NCBI GenBank assembly: GCA_017948555.1
Contig: JAFMYY010000027.1
Coordinates: 1,701 to 65,700 of the forward strand
Origin: Cesiribacteraceae bacterium YIM B00369
GTDB taxonomy: Bacteria; Bacteroidota; Bacteroidia; Cytophagales; Cyclobacteriaceae
Reading direction: 5' to 3'
DNA length: 64,000 nucleotides
Numbering within the stretch: the stretch's first letter is position 1; every line of letters starts with the position of its first letter. The position numbers and the translations under genes were made by a program. Positions 9,572-17,933 of this stretch are shown here, piece after piece. Below the pieces are notes generated by a model. The model did no database searches. It saw nothing but the letters and a program-made list of their open reading frames with translations, and was not told the DNA's origin.

Positions 9572-11584
9572 ATGAAGGCCTTAAAAAGAATCAGTATGTT
9601 AAAAGAAGAGAAAAGGTTATTTCGTTTACAGCAGTTCCAGGTACTGGATACGGAAAGTGAAAAGCCTTTTGATGACCTTGCAATTCTTGCTGCAGAAATT
9701 TGTGAAACACCCTATTCAGCTATAAGCCTGGTGGACAGGAACCGCCAGTGGTTTAAGGCCAGGCACGGGTTTTCCGTACCTGAAACACTACGGGAGGAGT
9801 CTTTCTGTAACCACACCATTCTAATGAATACTATGCTGGTGGTGGAAGATGCTCTTGTGGATGAGCGTTTCAGAAATATGACTTTTGCAGAGGGCTATCC
9901 TGCGGTACGCTTTTATGCTGCCGTACCACTTATTACCTCCGACGGGCAGGCTATAGGTACTCTTTGTGTAATGGATACAAAGGTGCGCAGCCTTGACCGC
10001 AAACAACGGTTTACACTGGAGGCCCTGGCAAAGCAAATTATGAACCTGCTGGAGCTTCGCCTTCAAAACCAGGAGCTGGATGAGGCCCGTAAAGAGGCCC
10101 AGAAAGCAGTACAGGCAAAGGCAGAGTTTCTGTCGCAGATGAGCCATGAACTGCGCACTCCGCTGAACGGAATTATTGGCATGGTTCACTGGCTGATCCA
10201 GGATAATCTCCGCCCTGAGCAGCTTGAAATGGTTAATACCTTAAAATTTTCTGCTGAGAACCTCCTGTCACTTATCAACGATATTCTTGATTTCAATAAG
10301 CTGCAGGCACAGAAGATGAGCCTGGAAAAGGTGGAGTTTAATCTGGTGGAAACACTGAAGCAGCTGAATAAGTCCTTTACTGTAATGGCAAAGCAAAAAG
10401 GAATTCAGCTTCAAACCCATTTTTGCGAAAACCTTCCGGTGGTAAAAGGAGATCCTTTACGTCTGTTTCAGGTGCTGAACAACCTGCTTGGCAATGCTAT
10501 TAAATTTACTCCCGAGGGAAAAGTAGTGCTGGATGTAAGTCCTGTAATGGAAACGGAAAACTTTATTACCCTGCGCTTTTCTGTAAAGGATACCGGAATA
10601 GGAATACCCCTGGATAAGCAGGAATCTATTTTTGAGGAATTCAGCCAGGCAACTATTGATATAAGCAGGAAATTCGGGGGAACCGGCTTGGGGCTTACTA
10701 TTACAAAAAGCCTGGTAAGATTAATGGAAGGAGATATATCCGTTCAAAGCGAACCGGGCAAAGGAGCTGAGTTTGTTTTCAGTATTTCATTCCAGAAAGT
10801 TAGCCGGGGCTTTATTGATAAGAGCAGCGGGCCTGTATTGCCGCTGGTTCACTTCTCCGATAAGAAAGTGCTCCTGATCGAGGACAACCGGATTAACCAG
10901 ATGGTAAACAGCAAATTCCTGAGCAGGTGGGGGATGAAAATTTCTATTGCCAATAACGGAAGGGAAGCGGTTCTGATGGCAGCGCAGGAAAAGTATGATT
11001 TGATGTTAATGGACCTGCAAATGCCTGAGCTTGATGGGTTTGAAGCGACCAGAAGGATACGGCAACAAAGTGATTACAACAGGAGAGTACCCATAATTGC
11101 GCTTACTGCATCTGCCGTTTTGCAGGTAAAGGAAGAGGCATTCCGTGCCGGAGTATCTGATTTCCTTTTGAAGCCATTTAAACCGGAAAATTTATACAAT
11201 ATGATTTATAAACATTTAGTTTCAGGAGAGGAAGAGGTGGCAATGGATGAACTCCGTCAAAGAATAGATGAGCTGGCTGAAGGAGATGGCCAATTTAAGA
11301 AGGAACTGCTTAGTTTGTATATAAAGTCTTTCAGAAACATTCTTGATGAACTGAATGCGGGTATTTTGAAAGAAAGTGAACCTTTACGCAGAGCCAGACA
11401 TAAGCATAAATCCACTTTTCAGCTTCTTAATCTGGCAGAGTTTGAGGCAGCCTTCCTGAGCCTGCAGGCCCTGGTAGATGATACTGAGGTGGCCAAAGCA
11501 TCAATCCCGCAGAAAATTATTGAAATAAACCATATGGGAGAACAGCTTATCTGTAAACTGGAAGCAATACATTTAAACCCATAA
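9572..11584 (+). CDS. GAF-domain hybrid sensor histidine kinase with receiver and Hpt domains
   Basis: 670 residues with no membrane segment, so a cytoplasmic sensor. A GAF domain (about 20-165) carries the subfamily pattern RNRQWFKARHGF, SFCNHTI and IGTLCVMD. HisKA follows with phospho-acceptor H192 in SHELRTPLNG. The HATPase domain (about 290-420) has DTGIGIP and GGTGLGL. A receiver domain has phospho-acceptor D481 in LMLMDLQMPELDG. The C-terminal region resembles an Hpt domain with H610 in an H-x-x-K-S setting. This is a complete internal phosphorelay with no output domain, so a separate response regulator elsewhere is expected. The same GAF subfamily occurs in the SpoIIE phosphatase at 33.3 kb. 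ATG at 9596 is an alternative start. Confidence 0.92.
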   Translation: MKALKRISMLKEEKRLFRLQQFQVLDTESEKPFDDLAILAAEICETPYSAISLVDRNRQWFKARHGFSVPETLREESFCNHTILMNTMLVVEDALVDERFRNMTFAEGYPAVRFYAAVPLITSDGQAIGTLCVMDTKVRSLDRKQRFTLEALAKQIMNLLELRLQNQELDEARKEAQKAVQAKAEFLSQMSHELRTPLNGIIGMVHWLIQDNLRPEQLEMVNTLKFSAENLLSLINDILDFNKLQAQKMSLEKVEFNLVETLKQLNKSFTVMAKQKGIQLQTHFCENLPVVKGDPLRLFQVLNNLLGNAIKFTPEGKVVLDVSPVMETENFITLRFSVKDTGIGIPLDKQESIFEEFSQATIDISRKFGGTGLGLTITKSLVRLMEGDISVQSEPGKGAEFVFSISFQKVSRGFIDKSSGPVLPLVHFSDKKVLLIEDNRINQMVNSKFLSRWGMKISIANNGREAVLMAAQEKYDLMLMDLQMPELDGFEATRRIRQQSDYNRRVPIIALTASAVLQVKEEAFRAGVSDFLLKPFKPENLYNMIYKHLVSGEEEVAMDELRQRIDELAEGDGQFKKELLSLYIKSFRNILDELNAGILKESEPLRRARHKHKSTFQLLNLAEFEAAFLSLQALVDDTEVAKASIPQKIIEINHMGEQLICKLEAIHLNP

Positions 11585-11606
11585 GCCAGTGCATGAAAAG
11601 CGGCAG

Positions 11607-11984
11607 TCAGGAGTGGTAGCGTCCCTTATTCCTGTTCTCTGTTTTTAAAAACCGGTTAAGCTGGCTGCCGCTCATGGCAGCCATGCCTCCAATTACAGCG
11701 CCAACAAAGGCGGTTACAACAATCAGCACACCGGGGCGCCCTAACTGCATCAGGTCGGCTACCTTTTCAGTAAGGATGTGGCCGGTGGTTGCACTGAAAT
11801 AAATGGATGCAAACAGCCACACAAGGCCAACGCCAAGAAAGCCACTGAGGAAGGAGCGGAAGCCTGAGTTCGGATAAACAGCCATTACTATAAAAGCGCT
11901 GACAGCAGCTGTCCACCAGGGAAAAATCATTTCAGCTAAAAAACACGCCAAAGCAATAAGGCCAATTTGAATTATAAATCTCAT
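11607..11984 (-). CDS. Small multi-pass membrane protein of unknown function
   Basis: 125 residues, strongly hydrophobic, with about four predicted membrane helices (roughly residues 3-20, 24-42, 45-65 and 85-108) and a short basic tail ending RNKGRYHS. I recognise no family with certainty. Its ATG shares one base with the TAA stop of the upstream acylase-family gene (TAATG at 11982-11986 on the minus strand), so the two are translationally coupled and probably act together or are co-expressed. Its convergent neighbour ends only 22 bases away. Confidence 0.75.
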   Translation of the reverse strand: MRFIIQIGLIALACFLAEMIFPWWTAAVSAFIVMAVYPNSGFRSFLSGFLGVGLVWLFASIYFSATTGHILTEKVADLMQLGRPGVLIVVTAFVGAVIGGMAAMSGSQLNRFLKTENRNKGRYHS

Positions 11985-14422
11985 TATTCAGGCTTTAGGG
12001 ATTGTGAAAAAATAACTTTATCATGGAACGTCTGCCCGTCATTCATAAAATAAAGGCGGTTATATTTTCCTGTGCGCCAGTCCTCAATAAAATTATTATA
12101 ATAGGGACTGCCGGGGTTACCTGACTGGCCACCAGGGTAAATACCAAATGCCCTGATTGTAGGGCCCATTTCCACTACCATTCTCCATGAAGCACCGTGG
12201 CGGCCGCTGTTGGCATTTACAATATCCCTGCCGCCATCCACCTGCAAAGCTGTTTCACTCAGGGCGTCCTGTTGGGTGAGGTGCATAATGCTGCTGTTTT
12301 TAAAATTGCCCCAGGTCAGCTCCTTCTCTTTTTCTTCCTGCCATTGTTTTAAGTCCTTAGCTGTTGCAGAAAAAGATTGCTGCAGAAGGTCCTGCAGGCT
12401 TTCCTGCCCCGGGCTTAGCTGAATATCAATAAAACGGTTCGTTGAATCCTGCCTGATAATCTGAATGGTTCTGGCATCGTCCGGTTTAATGATTTGCACC
12501 TGCAGGGAATCAAATTCATCCCACAATAAATTCCTGAAATTATTCCACCAGTTTTCATAAATGGCAGGAGCGGAAAGCTTTGCCAGCTGTTCATAATTCC
12601 AGTTTTTTAACCTGTTGTAAGTTGCCAGTTCAAGACTGTCCATTTCCTCCGGACGGAGTTTTTTCAACATCTGAGGTAATGACCCGGCAGCTTTAAGATT
12701 ATAATTGTCATTCTGCAGCTGCATCATATCCTCCACAGTAAAATTCTTGCCTTTTGCCAATACCTGGTTTATCCTGCGGTTGCGGAAGTGCTGATAGTTC
12801 TGGTCATAAACATAATAGGGGTAGGTGTTATCTGCAGGCATCTGGTTAGCGGAGCTTACAAAGCCCCGTGCAGGGTTCAGTACATGCAAATTGTGTTCCT
12901 GCGGAATAAAACCTTTCCATTCATTTGCCTGCTTGCTGCCATCCATCAAAAACTTCCCTTGTTCTTTCCACTTTACCGGAAATTTCCCCTGTACCCACAA
13001 GGCTATGTTATTTTTGACCGAAGCAAATACAAAGTTTTGTGCCGGGGTGTGATAATGGCTGATTGCGCTTTTGAAATCCTCATAATTTTCTGCCTTGTTC
13101 AGGAGCAGAAATGCTTTCAATTCGTTGCTGGCATCATGGGCAGTCCAGCGGAGAGCATAATCCGTTTGGCCCTGTTCAGCAGGAAAGTCCTGGTCATATA
13201 CCACAGGGCCATAATGGGTGTATACCACAGTGTCGGTTACTGTTTTTGCCCCGGCCCAGAATTCATCCTGTCTCAGGCTGAAAGTCTCCACCCGCTTTTC
13301 GGTTTTTAACCATTTGCCCTCATACGCATATTCCGATTTGTTTTCGTTCTTATATTTGATTGCATACCAGTCCTTTACATCGCGCGTGGCATTTGTAACA
13401 CCCCATGAAACAGAATCGTTAAAACCAATTATAATGCCCGGCGCTCCCGGTAAGGTTGCTCCATAGGTGTTTCTGTCAGGCCCTGTCAGCTGTACGACAA
13501 ACCATATGGATGGCAGGCTTAGCTGAAGGTGAGGGTCATTGGCCAGTATAGGGTTGCCGCTTTTAGTTTTGCTGCCACTTACAGCCCAGTTGTTGCTGCC
13601 ATTGTCGGGCAAAGGTTTAGGAGTTATTTTTCCGGTAAAGGTTTCCTTGTAAGGCTGCTCAGGAGCTTCAGGGAGTTTGGCCTTAAATTTCCAGGGGGTT
13701 CCCGGAGGAATAACAGGATCTGTGTCCGGTAGTCTTTCAGGGAAAAGAAGATCGAACGTTTCTTTTCCGAAAAGATTTACAAGATTTGTGTTTTCCAGGT
13801 CAAAGTCGCGCCCTGCCAGGTCGTTGGCCATGTTTTTTAGCAGCAGTGCGGTTTTCAGGGGCGTCCATGGTTCAGGTTTATAATCAAGTAATTTATATTC
13901 AAATGGAATGTCGCGGTATTTTAATTTCCGGATATAGGCATTTACCCCTTCACTATAGGCTGTTAATGCTTCGTTAGTTGTGGAATCCTGCTGCATGGCA
14001 GTGAGGGCACGGTTTGCCCCGTATAATAAACCTTTGCGGCGGCTGAGGCGGTCCTGCTCCAGCATGCTTTCCCCGAAAATCTCTGTTAGCCTTCCTGCTG
14101 CAAAATGCGTTTGCACCTCCATTTGCCACAGGCGGAACCGGGCAGTAAGATACCCCTGTGTGAAATAAAGATCATAGTTATTCGCGGCCTTTATATGGGG
14201 CACCAGCTGCTCGTCGAACTGTACGAAAACACTGTCCTTTAGTCCGGAAAGCACCAGCTGATCATCCTGAAAGTGGCTGTCTGTCGTTTCTGCATTCCTG
14301 TAAAATCCATTGAAAGGATCGAGGAATTTACCGATGGGAGGTACAGAACCCATGCGATAATTTAACAGAATTATAAGAATTACTGTTATACTGAATGAAA
14401 TAGAAAATTTCAATAACCTCAT
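11984..14422 (-). CDS. Penicillin acylase family protein (Ntn-hydrolase)
   Basis: 812 residues. An N-terminal hydrophobic segment (about 5-22) is a signal or anchor, so it should be periplasmic. The hallmark is the autocatalytic junction NG-SNNWAVSG, with the new beta-chain N-terminal nucleophile S276, followed by ILANDPHLQLSLPS and the GAPGIIIGFNDSVSWGVTN pattern. Family members are made as one chain, cut into alpha and beta subunits, and hydrolyse amide bonds of acylated small molecules (penicillins, N-acyl-homoserine lactones and others). The natural substrate here cannot be read from sequence; drug resistance should not be assumed. It is coupled to the small membrane protein gene downstream. 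Confidence 0.9.
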   Translation of the reverse strand: MRLLKFSISFSITVILIILLNYRMGSVPPIGKFLDPFNGFYRNAETTDSHFQDDQLVLSGLKDSVFVQFDEQLVPHIKAANNYDLYFTQGYLTARFRLWQMEVQTHFAAGRLTEIFGESMLEQDRLSRRKGLLYGANRALTAMQQDSTTNEALTAYSEGVNAYIRKLKYRDIPFEYKLLDYKPEPWTPLKTALLLKNMANDLAGRDFDLENTNLVNLFGKETFDLLFPERLPDTDPVIPPGTPWKFKAKLPEAPEQPYKETFTGKITPKPLPDNGSNNWAVSGSKTKSGNPILANDPHLQLSLPSIWFVVQLTGPDRNTYGATLPGAPGIIIGFNDSVSWGVTNATRDVKDWYAIKYKNENKSEYAYEGKWLKTEKRVETFSLRQDEFWAGAKTVTDTVVYTHYGPVVYDQDFPAEQGQTDYALRWTAHDASNELKAFLLLNKAENYEDFKSAISHYHTPAQNFVFASVKNNIALWVQGKFPVKWKEQGKFLMDGSKQANEWKGFIPQEHNLHVLNPARGFVSSANQMPADNTYPYYVYDQNYQHFRNRRINQVLAKGKNFTVEDMMQLQNDNYNLKAAGSLPQMLKKLRPEEMDSLELATYNRLKNWNYEQLAKLSAPAIYENWWNNFRNLLWDEFDSLQVQIIKPDDARTIQIIRQDSTNRFIDIQLSPGQESLQDLLQQSFSATAKDLKQWQEEKEKELTWGNFKNSSIMHLTQQDALSETALQVDGGRDIVNANSGRHGASWRMVVEMGPTIRAFGIYPGGQSGNPGSPYYNNFIEDWRTGKYNRLYFMNDGQTFHDKVIFSQSLKPE

Positions 14423-14849
14423 GCTAGTTTGTTTGAACCATAAAATTGCTGCTATTTTATTGCTGAGCGTTTGAACTCAGGAAAACAGCTAATGGTTTTA
14501 AATAAATTGTGTGATTAGGAGGTAAAAATCCGGCGATAACTTAAAGATAGGAAAAATTAAAAAAAACAGCAGACTGAGAAGGTAAAAGTTTGACAGACAC
14601 CTGCCTGATTGGAGGTTAAACCCGCAAAAACAGGTATCTTTGAAAAAAGCTCAGGCCTGAGGGTGGATGATCGAAAATAAGGGGATGAGTTGTTAGTGGT
14701 AGCACCCGGGCAGGCATAGTTTCTTTTATATCCCGGAGGTTTATTTTTTTTATTTAAATTTGAAGAATTCACCTTTTGTCTTATAACTTCTTCATTATTA
14801 TAGAATAGTAAATATTTATATAACAGAACATTAGCATATAAACGTAAAT
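14423..14849. promoter_or_regulatory. Divergent intergenic region with a candidate promoter for the GNAT-nitrilase gene
   Basis: 427 bases with no convincing gene (a 71-codon minus-strand frame at 14557-14772 is not called). TTG at 14609-14611, a 23-base spacer and TATCTTTG at 14635-14642 fit the Bacteroidota -33/-7 promoter pattern towards 14850. A second -7-like box, TAAATTTG, lies at 14755-14762. Confidence 0.4.
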
Positions 14850-16391
14850 ATGGTTGAATCTCAGGAACTCGAACACCGGCTTAAATTACGGACAATCAAG
14901 CTTTCGGATTATGATGATATAAAAGAAATAATGGACATGGTGTATGCCAAAGTTGGTGGCGCCTGGACAAAAAAAGAGCTTACAAACCTGCTGAAGGTTT
15001 TCAGGGAAGGGCAGATTTGTATAGAAGACCGCGGGAAACTGGTGGCGGCAGCCCTTTGTATAATTGTGGATTATTCAAAATTCGGCGATCAGCACACCTA
15101 TGACCAGATAACCAATCATGGGAAATTCGATACACATGATTCTGAAGGAGATACCCTTTACGGAACAGATGTTTTCGTTCACCCCGATTACCGGGGAATC
15201 CGTTTAGGCCGTCGTTTGTATGATGCCAGGAAAGAGCTTTGCGAGAACCTTAACCTGCGGGCCATTATTGCAGGTGGGCGGATTCCCGGCTATGCAAACT
15301 ATTATAAAAAGCTTACCCCTAAGCAATATATTGAGCAGGTAAAGAAAAAAGAGGTTTTCGATCCTGTATTGAGCTTCCAGCTGGCCAACGACTTTCACGT
15401 ACGTAAAGTAATGACCCGCTATATGCCCGACGATAAGGCAAGCAAGTCTTATGCAACGCTGCTGGAGTGGATAAATGTTTATTATGAAGAGGAAGAAAAG
15501 CTTATAGGGCGAAAGAAATCTATTGCCCGTGCCGGACTGGTGCAGTGGCAGATGAGACGGGTGCGCTCCGTTGAGGACCTTTTGCAGCAGGTGGAGTTTT
15601 TTGTGGATACCGTTTCCAGTTACAATGCTGACTTTGTGCTGTTTCCGGAATTCTTCAATGCGCCGCTCATGGCCCTTTTCAACGAGGTGAGTGCTGCAGA
15701 TGCGGTAAGGCTTCTTTCTGATTATACAGAGCAGATCAGGGATGAAATGCTGAACATGGCGGTGTCTTACAACATTAATATTATTTGCGGCTCCATGCCG
15801 GAATATGAGGACCACAACCTTTATAACGTAAGCTACCTTTGCCGCCGCGACGGAACCATAGATTCGCAGTACAAGCTGCACATTACTCCAGATGAATCGA
15901 GCTACTGGGGCTTGCAGGGTGGCTATGACCTGAGCGTGTTTGATACGGATGCAGGCCGCGTTGGAATACTTATCTGTTATGATGTGGAATTTCCTGAACT
16001 GGGGAGGATTCTTGCCGAGCAGGACATGGATATCCTTTTTGTGCCTTACTGGACCGATACAAAAAATGCCTACCTCAGGGTAAGGCGTTGTGCACAGGCA
16101 CGGGCTATTGAAAATGAGTGCTATGTGGCCATAACCGGGAGTGCGGGCAACCTGCCAAGGGTGGAAAACATGGATATTCAGTACTCACAGTCTGCAGTGT
16201 TCTCACCATCTGACTTCTCATTCCCGCACGATGCGGTAGTGGCTGAGGCTACACCTAATACAGAGACCACGATTATTGTAGACCTCGACCTTGACCTGCT
16301 TAAGAAGCTGCGTACTCAGGGCAGTGTAAGGAACCTGCAGCAGCGAAGGATTGACCTTTATAATGTAAAGTACAAGCATGTGAGGAAGTAA
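14850..16391 (+). CDS. GNAT acetyltransferase fused to a carbon-nitrogen hydrolase (nitrilase superfamily)
   Basis: 513 residues. The first 210 form a GNAT N-acetyltransferase domain, with TDVFVHPDYRGIRLGRRLYDARKEL as acetyl-CoA-binding region. The rest is a nitrilase-superfamily amidase domain with all three catalytic residues visible: E267 (FPEFFNAP), K342 (QYKLHITPDE) and C376 (LICYDVEFPE). Such two-domain proteins are found across several phyla, but the natural substrate is not known to me. Acetylation and C-N hydrolysis of an amine or amide metabolite is an inference from the fold. It is followed on the same strand by kdsC 65 bases later, which may be incidental. Confidence 0.88.
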   Translation: MVESQELEHRLKLRTIKLSDYDDIKEIMDMVYAKVGGAWTKKELTNLLKVFREGQICIEDRGKLVAAALCIIVDYSKFGDQHTYDQITNHGKFDTHDSEGDTLYGTDVFVHPDYRGIRLGRRLYDARKELCENLNLRAIIAGGRIPGYANYYKKLTPKQYIEQVKKKEVFDPVLSFQLANDFHVRKVMTRYMPDDKASKSYATLLEWINVYYEEEEKLIGRKKSIARAGLVQWQMRRVRSVEDLLQQVEFFVDTVSSYNADFVLFPEFFNAPLMALFNEVSAADAVRLLSDYTEQIRDEMLNMAVSYNINIICGSMPEYEDHNLYNVSYLCRRDGTIDSQYKLHITPDESSYWGLQGGYDLSVFDTDAGRVGILICYDVEFPELGRILAEQDMDILFVPYWTDTKNAYLRVRRCAQARAIENECYVAITGSAGNLPRVENMDIQYSQSAVFSPSDFSFPHDAVVAEATPNTETTIIVDLDLDLLKKLRTQGSVRNLQQRRIDLYNVKYKHVRK

Positions 16392-16456
16392 TTTCCGGCT
16401 TTGCAGGTTGAACCAGGCCGTTGTGGATTAATCCTGCCGGCATTAAATAATTTCAG

Positions 16457-17023
16457 ATGGATATAATCCTTAAGGAATACACAAAAGAACAAATTGAACT
16501 GGCTAAAAAGGTAAATGTCATCATTTGCGATGTGGATGGTGTTTTAACCGCCGGGGGAATTATTTATGATAACTCCGGAAATGAGTTTAAAATGTTCAAT
16601 GTAAAGGACGGCCAGATCATGAAGATGCTCCGCTCCAGCGGGCTTAAAGTGGGGGCCATTACAGGCAGGACATCGGAGGTAGTCAGGTTCAGGATGAAGG
16701 AAATGGAGATGGACTTCCATTACCACGGCATAAAAGACAAGCGGAAACAGTATGAAGCAATCAAGGAAGAGTTGGGTTTTAAAGATGAAGAAATCGCTTT
16801 TCTGGGCGATGATATCATTGATATCCCTATTCTGGAATGCTGTGGTTTCCCTGTTTGCCCCGGCGATGCAAAGCCTTATGTGCAGCATTATGCTAAACTG
16901 GTTACGCAGGCAAAGGGTGGTGGAGGAGTACTCAGGGAAGCCGCAGACCTTATTTTAGCTGCCCGTGGAGAATTTGAACAGGCTCTGCATCAATACCTTG
17001 GAAATAATCAAAAAAATTCTTAA
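16457..17023 (+). CDS. kdsC: 3-deoxy-D-manno-octulosonate 8-phosphate phosphatase
   Basis: 188 residues, the length of KdsC-type HAD phosphatases without a cap domain. The first HAD motif is DVDGVLTAGG, with D25 nucleophile and D27 acid/base. It continues with FNVKDGQIMKML and the SGLKVGAITGRTS motif II, and ends with FLGDDIIDIPIL motif IV. It removes phosphate from Kdo 8-phosphate to give Kdo, the inner-core sugar of lipopolysaccharide. The very next gene, 11 bases away, is kdsA, the preceding step in the pathway, which makes the KdsC assignment firm. Confidence 0.95.
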   Translation: MDIILKEYTKEQIELAKKVNVIICDVDGVLTAGGIIYDNSGNEFKMFNVKDGQIMKMLRSSGLKVGAITGRTSEVVRFRMKEMEMDFHYHGIKDKRKQYEAIKEELGFKDEEIAFLGDDIIDIPILECCGFPVCPGDAKPYVQHYAKLVTQAKGGGGVLREAADLILAARGEFEQALHQYLGNNQKNS

Positions 17024-17034
17024 ACAATTCGTCT

Positions 17035-17877
17035 GTGAAAAGATTTGAAAAACCAGTACAACTGACAAAAAATATTCAGCTTGGGAATGAAAAACTGGTA
17101 TTGCTGTCAGGGCCCTGTGCTGTGGAAAGTTATGATATATGCTATGAGATAGCCTCCACCGTAAAGGAAATTTGCGCGAAGCTGGACATTGAATATGTTT
17201 TTAAAGCCTCCTTCGATAAGGCAAACCGTACCTCTGCATCCTCCTTCAGGGGCATAGGAATGGATAAGGCGCTGGCAACCCTGCAGCAGATTGGCAAGGA
17301 ACTTAGTTTACCGCTCATTACAGATGTACATGAATCGGTACAGATAAAGGAAGTGGCAGAAGTTGTGGATGTACTCCAGATACCGGCTTTCCTGTGCCGG
17401 CAAACCGATTTGTTGCTTGCTGCCGGAGAAAGCGGCAAGGGAATAAATGTAAAACGCGGCCAGTTTATGGCTCCGGAAGACATGCAGTATGCAATTCAGA
17501 AAATTCGCGAAACAGGAAACGAAAATGCTTGTTTAACAGAAAGGGGCGTTAGCTTTGGCTACCACAACCTTGTGGTTGATATGCGGGCTTTGCCTGTAAT
17601 GCGGCAGTATTCCCCTGTAATTTTTGATGTTACACACAGCGTTCAGCAACCGGGTGGTGCAGGTGGAAGTTCCGGTGGTCAGCGGGAATTCGCTCCTTTT
17701 CTGGCAAGAGCCGCCGCCGCCGCCGGAGTGGATGGTTTCTTTATAGAAACACACCCCATGCCGGAAAAAGCCCTGAGCGACGGACCAAATATGGTGCCTT
17801 TACATCAGATGGAAGATTTCCTCCGGATGCTGAAAGAAGTGTGGGAAACCTCACGTAAGTATGTTCCCGGCAATTAA
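17035..17877 (+). CDS. kdsA: 3-deoxy-8-phosphooctulonate synthase (Kdo 8-phosphate synthase)
   Basis: 280 residues, family-typical length. It condenses phosphoenolpyruvate with arabinose 5-phosphate in the cytoplasm to form Kdo 8-phosphate. Visible signatures are LLSGPCAVES near the N terminus, FKASFDKANRTS, TDVHE, and IFDVTHSVQQPGG late in the protein. The start is GTG at 17035; no ATG gives a full-length product. It directly follows kdsC (11 bases), forming a two-step Kdo unit, and supports a Gram-negative cell with Kdo-containing lipopolysaccharide. Confidence 0.96.
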   Translation: MKRFEKPVQLTKNIQLGNEKLVLLSGPCAVESYDICYEIASTVKEICAKLDIEYVFKASFDKANRTSASSFRGIGMDKALATLQQIGKELSLPLITDVHESVQIKEVAEVVDVLQIPAFLCRQTDLLLAAGESGKGINVKRGQFMAPEDMQYAIQKIRETGNENACLTERGVSFGYHNLVVDMRALPVMRQYSPVIFDVTHSVQQPGGAGGSSGGQREFAPFLARAAAAAGVDGFFIETHPMPEKALSDGPNMVPLHQMEDFLRMLKEVWETSRKYVPGN

Positions 17878-17933
17878 CAGTTGCAAAAGTTTATTTAAAT
17901 ACGTAGTATTATTTTTTAAAATTTAACACCCTT

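Noticed and set aside
11984-14422. Beta-lactam resistance gene
   Set aside because: The penicillin acylase family acts on many acylated compounds; sequence does not show a resistance role.
14557-14772. 71-residue minus-strand frame
   Set aside because: Low-complexity composition in an AT-rich promoter region with no coding signal.
15204-15881. 225-residue minus-strand frame
   Set aside because: Lies wholly inside the well supported GNAT-nitrilase gene; its sequence is the shadow of a conserved frame.
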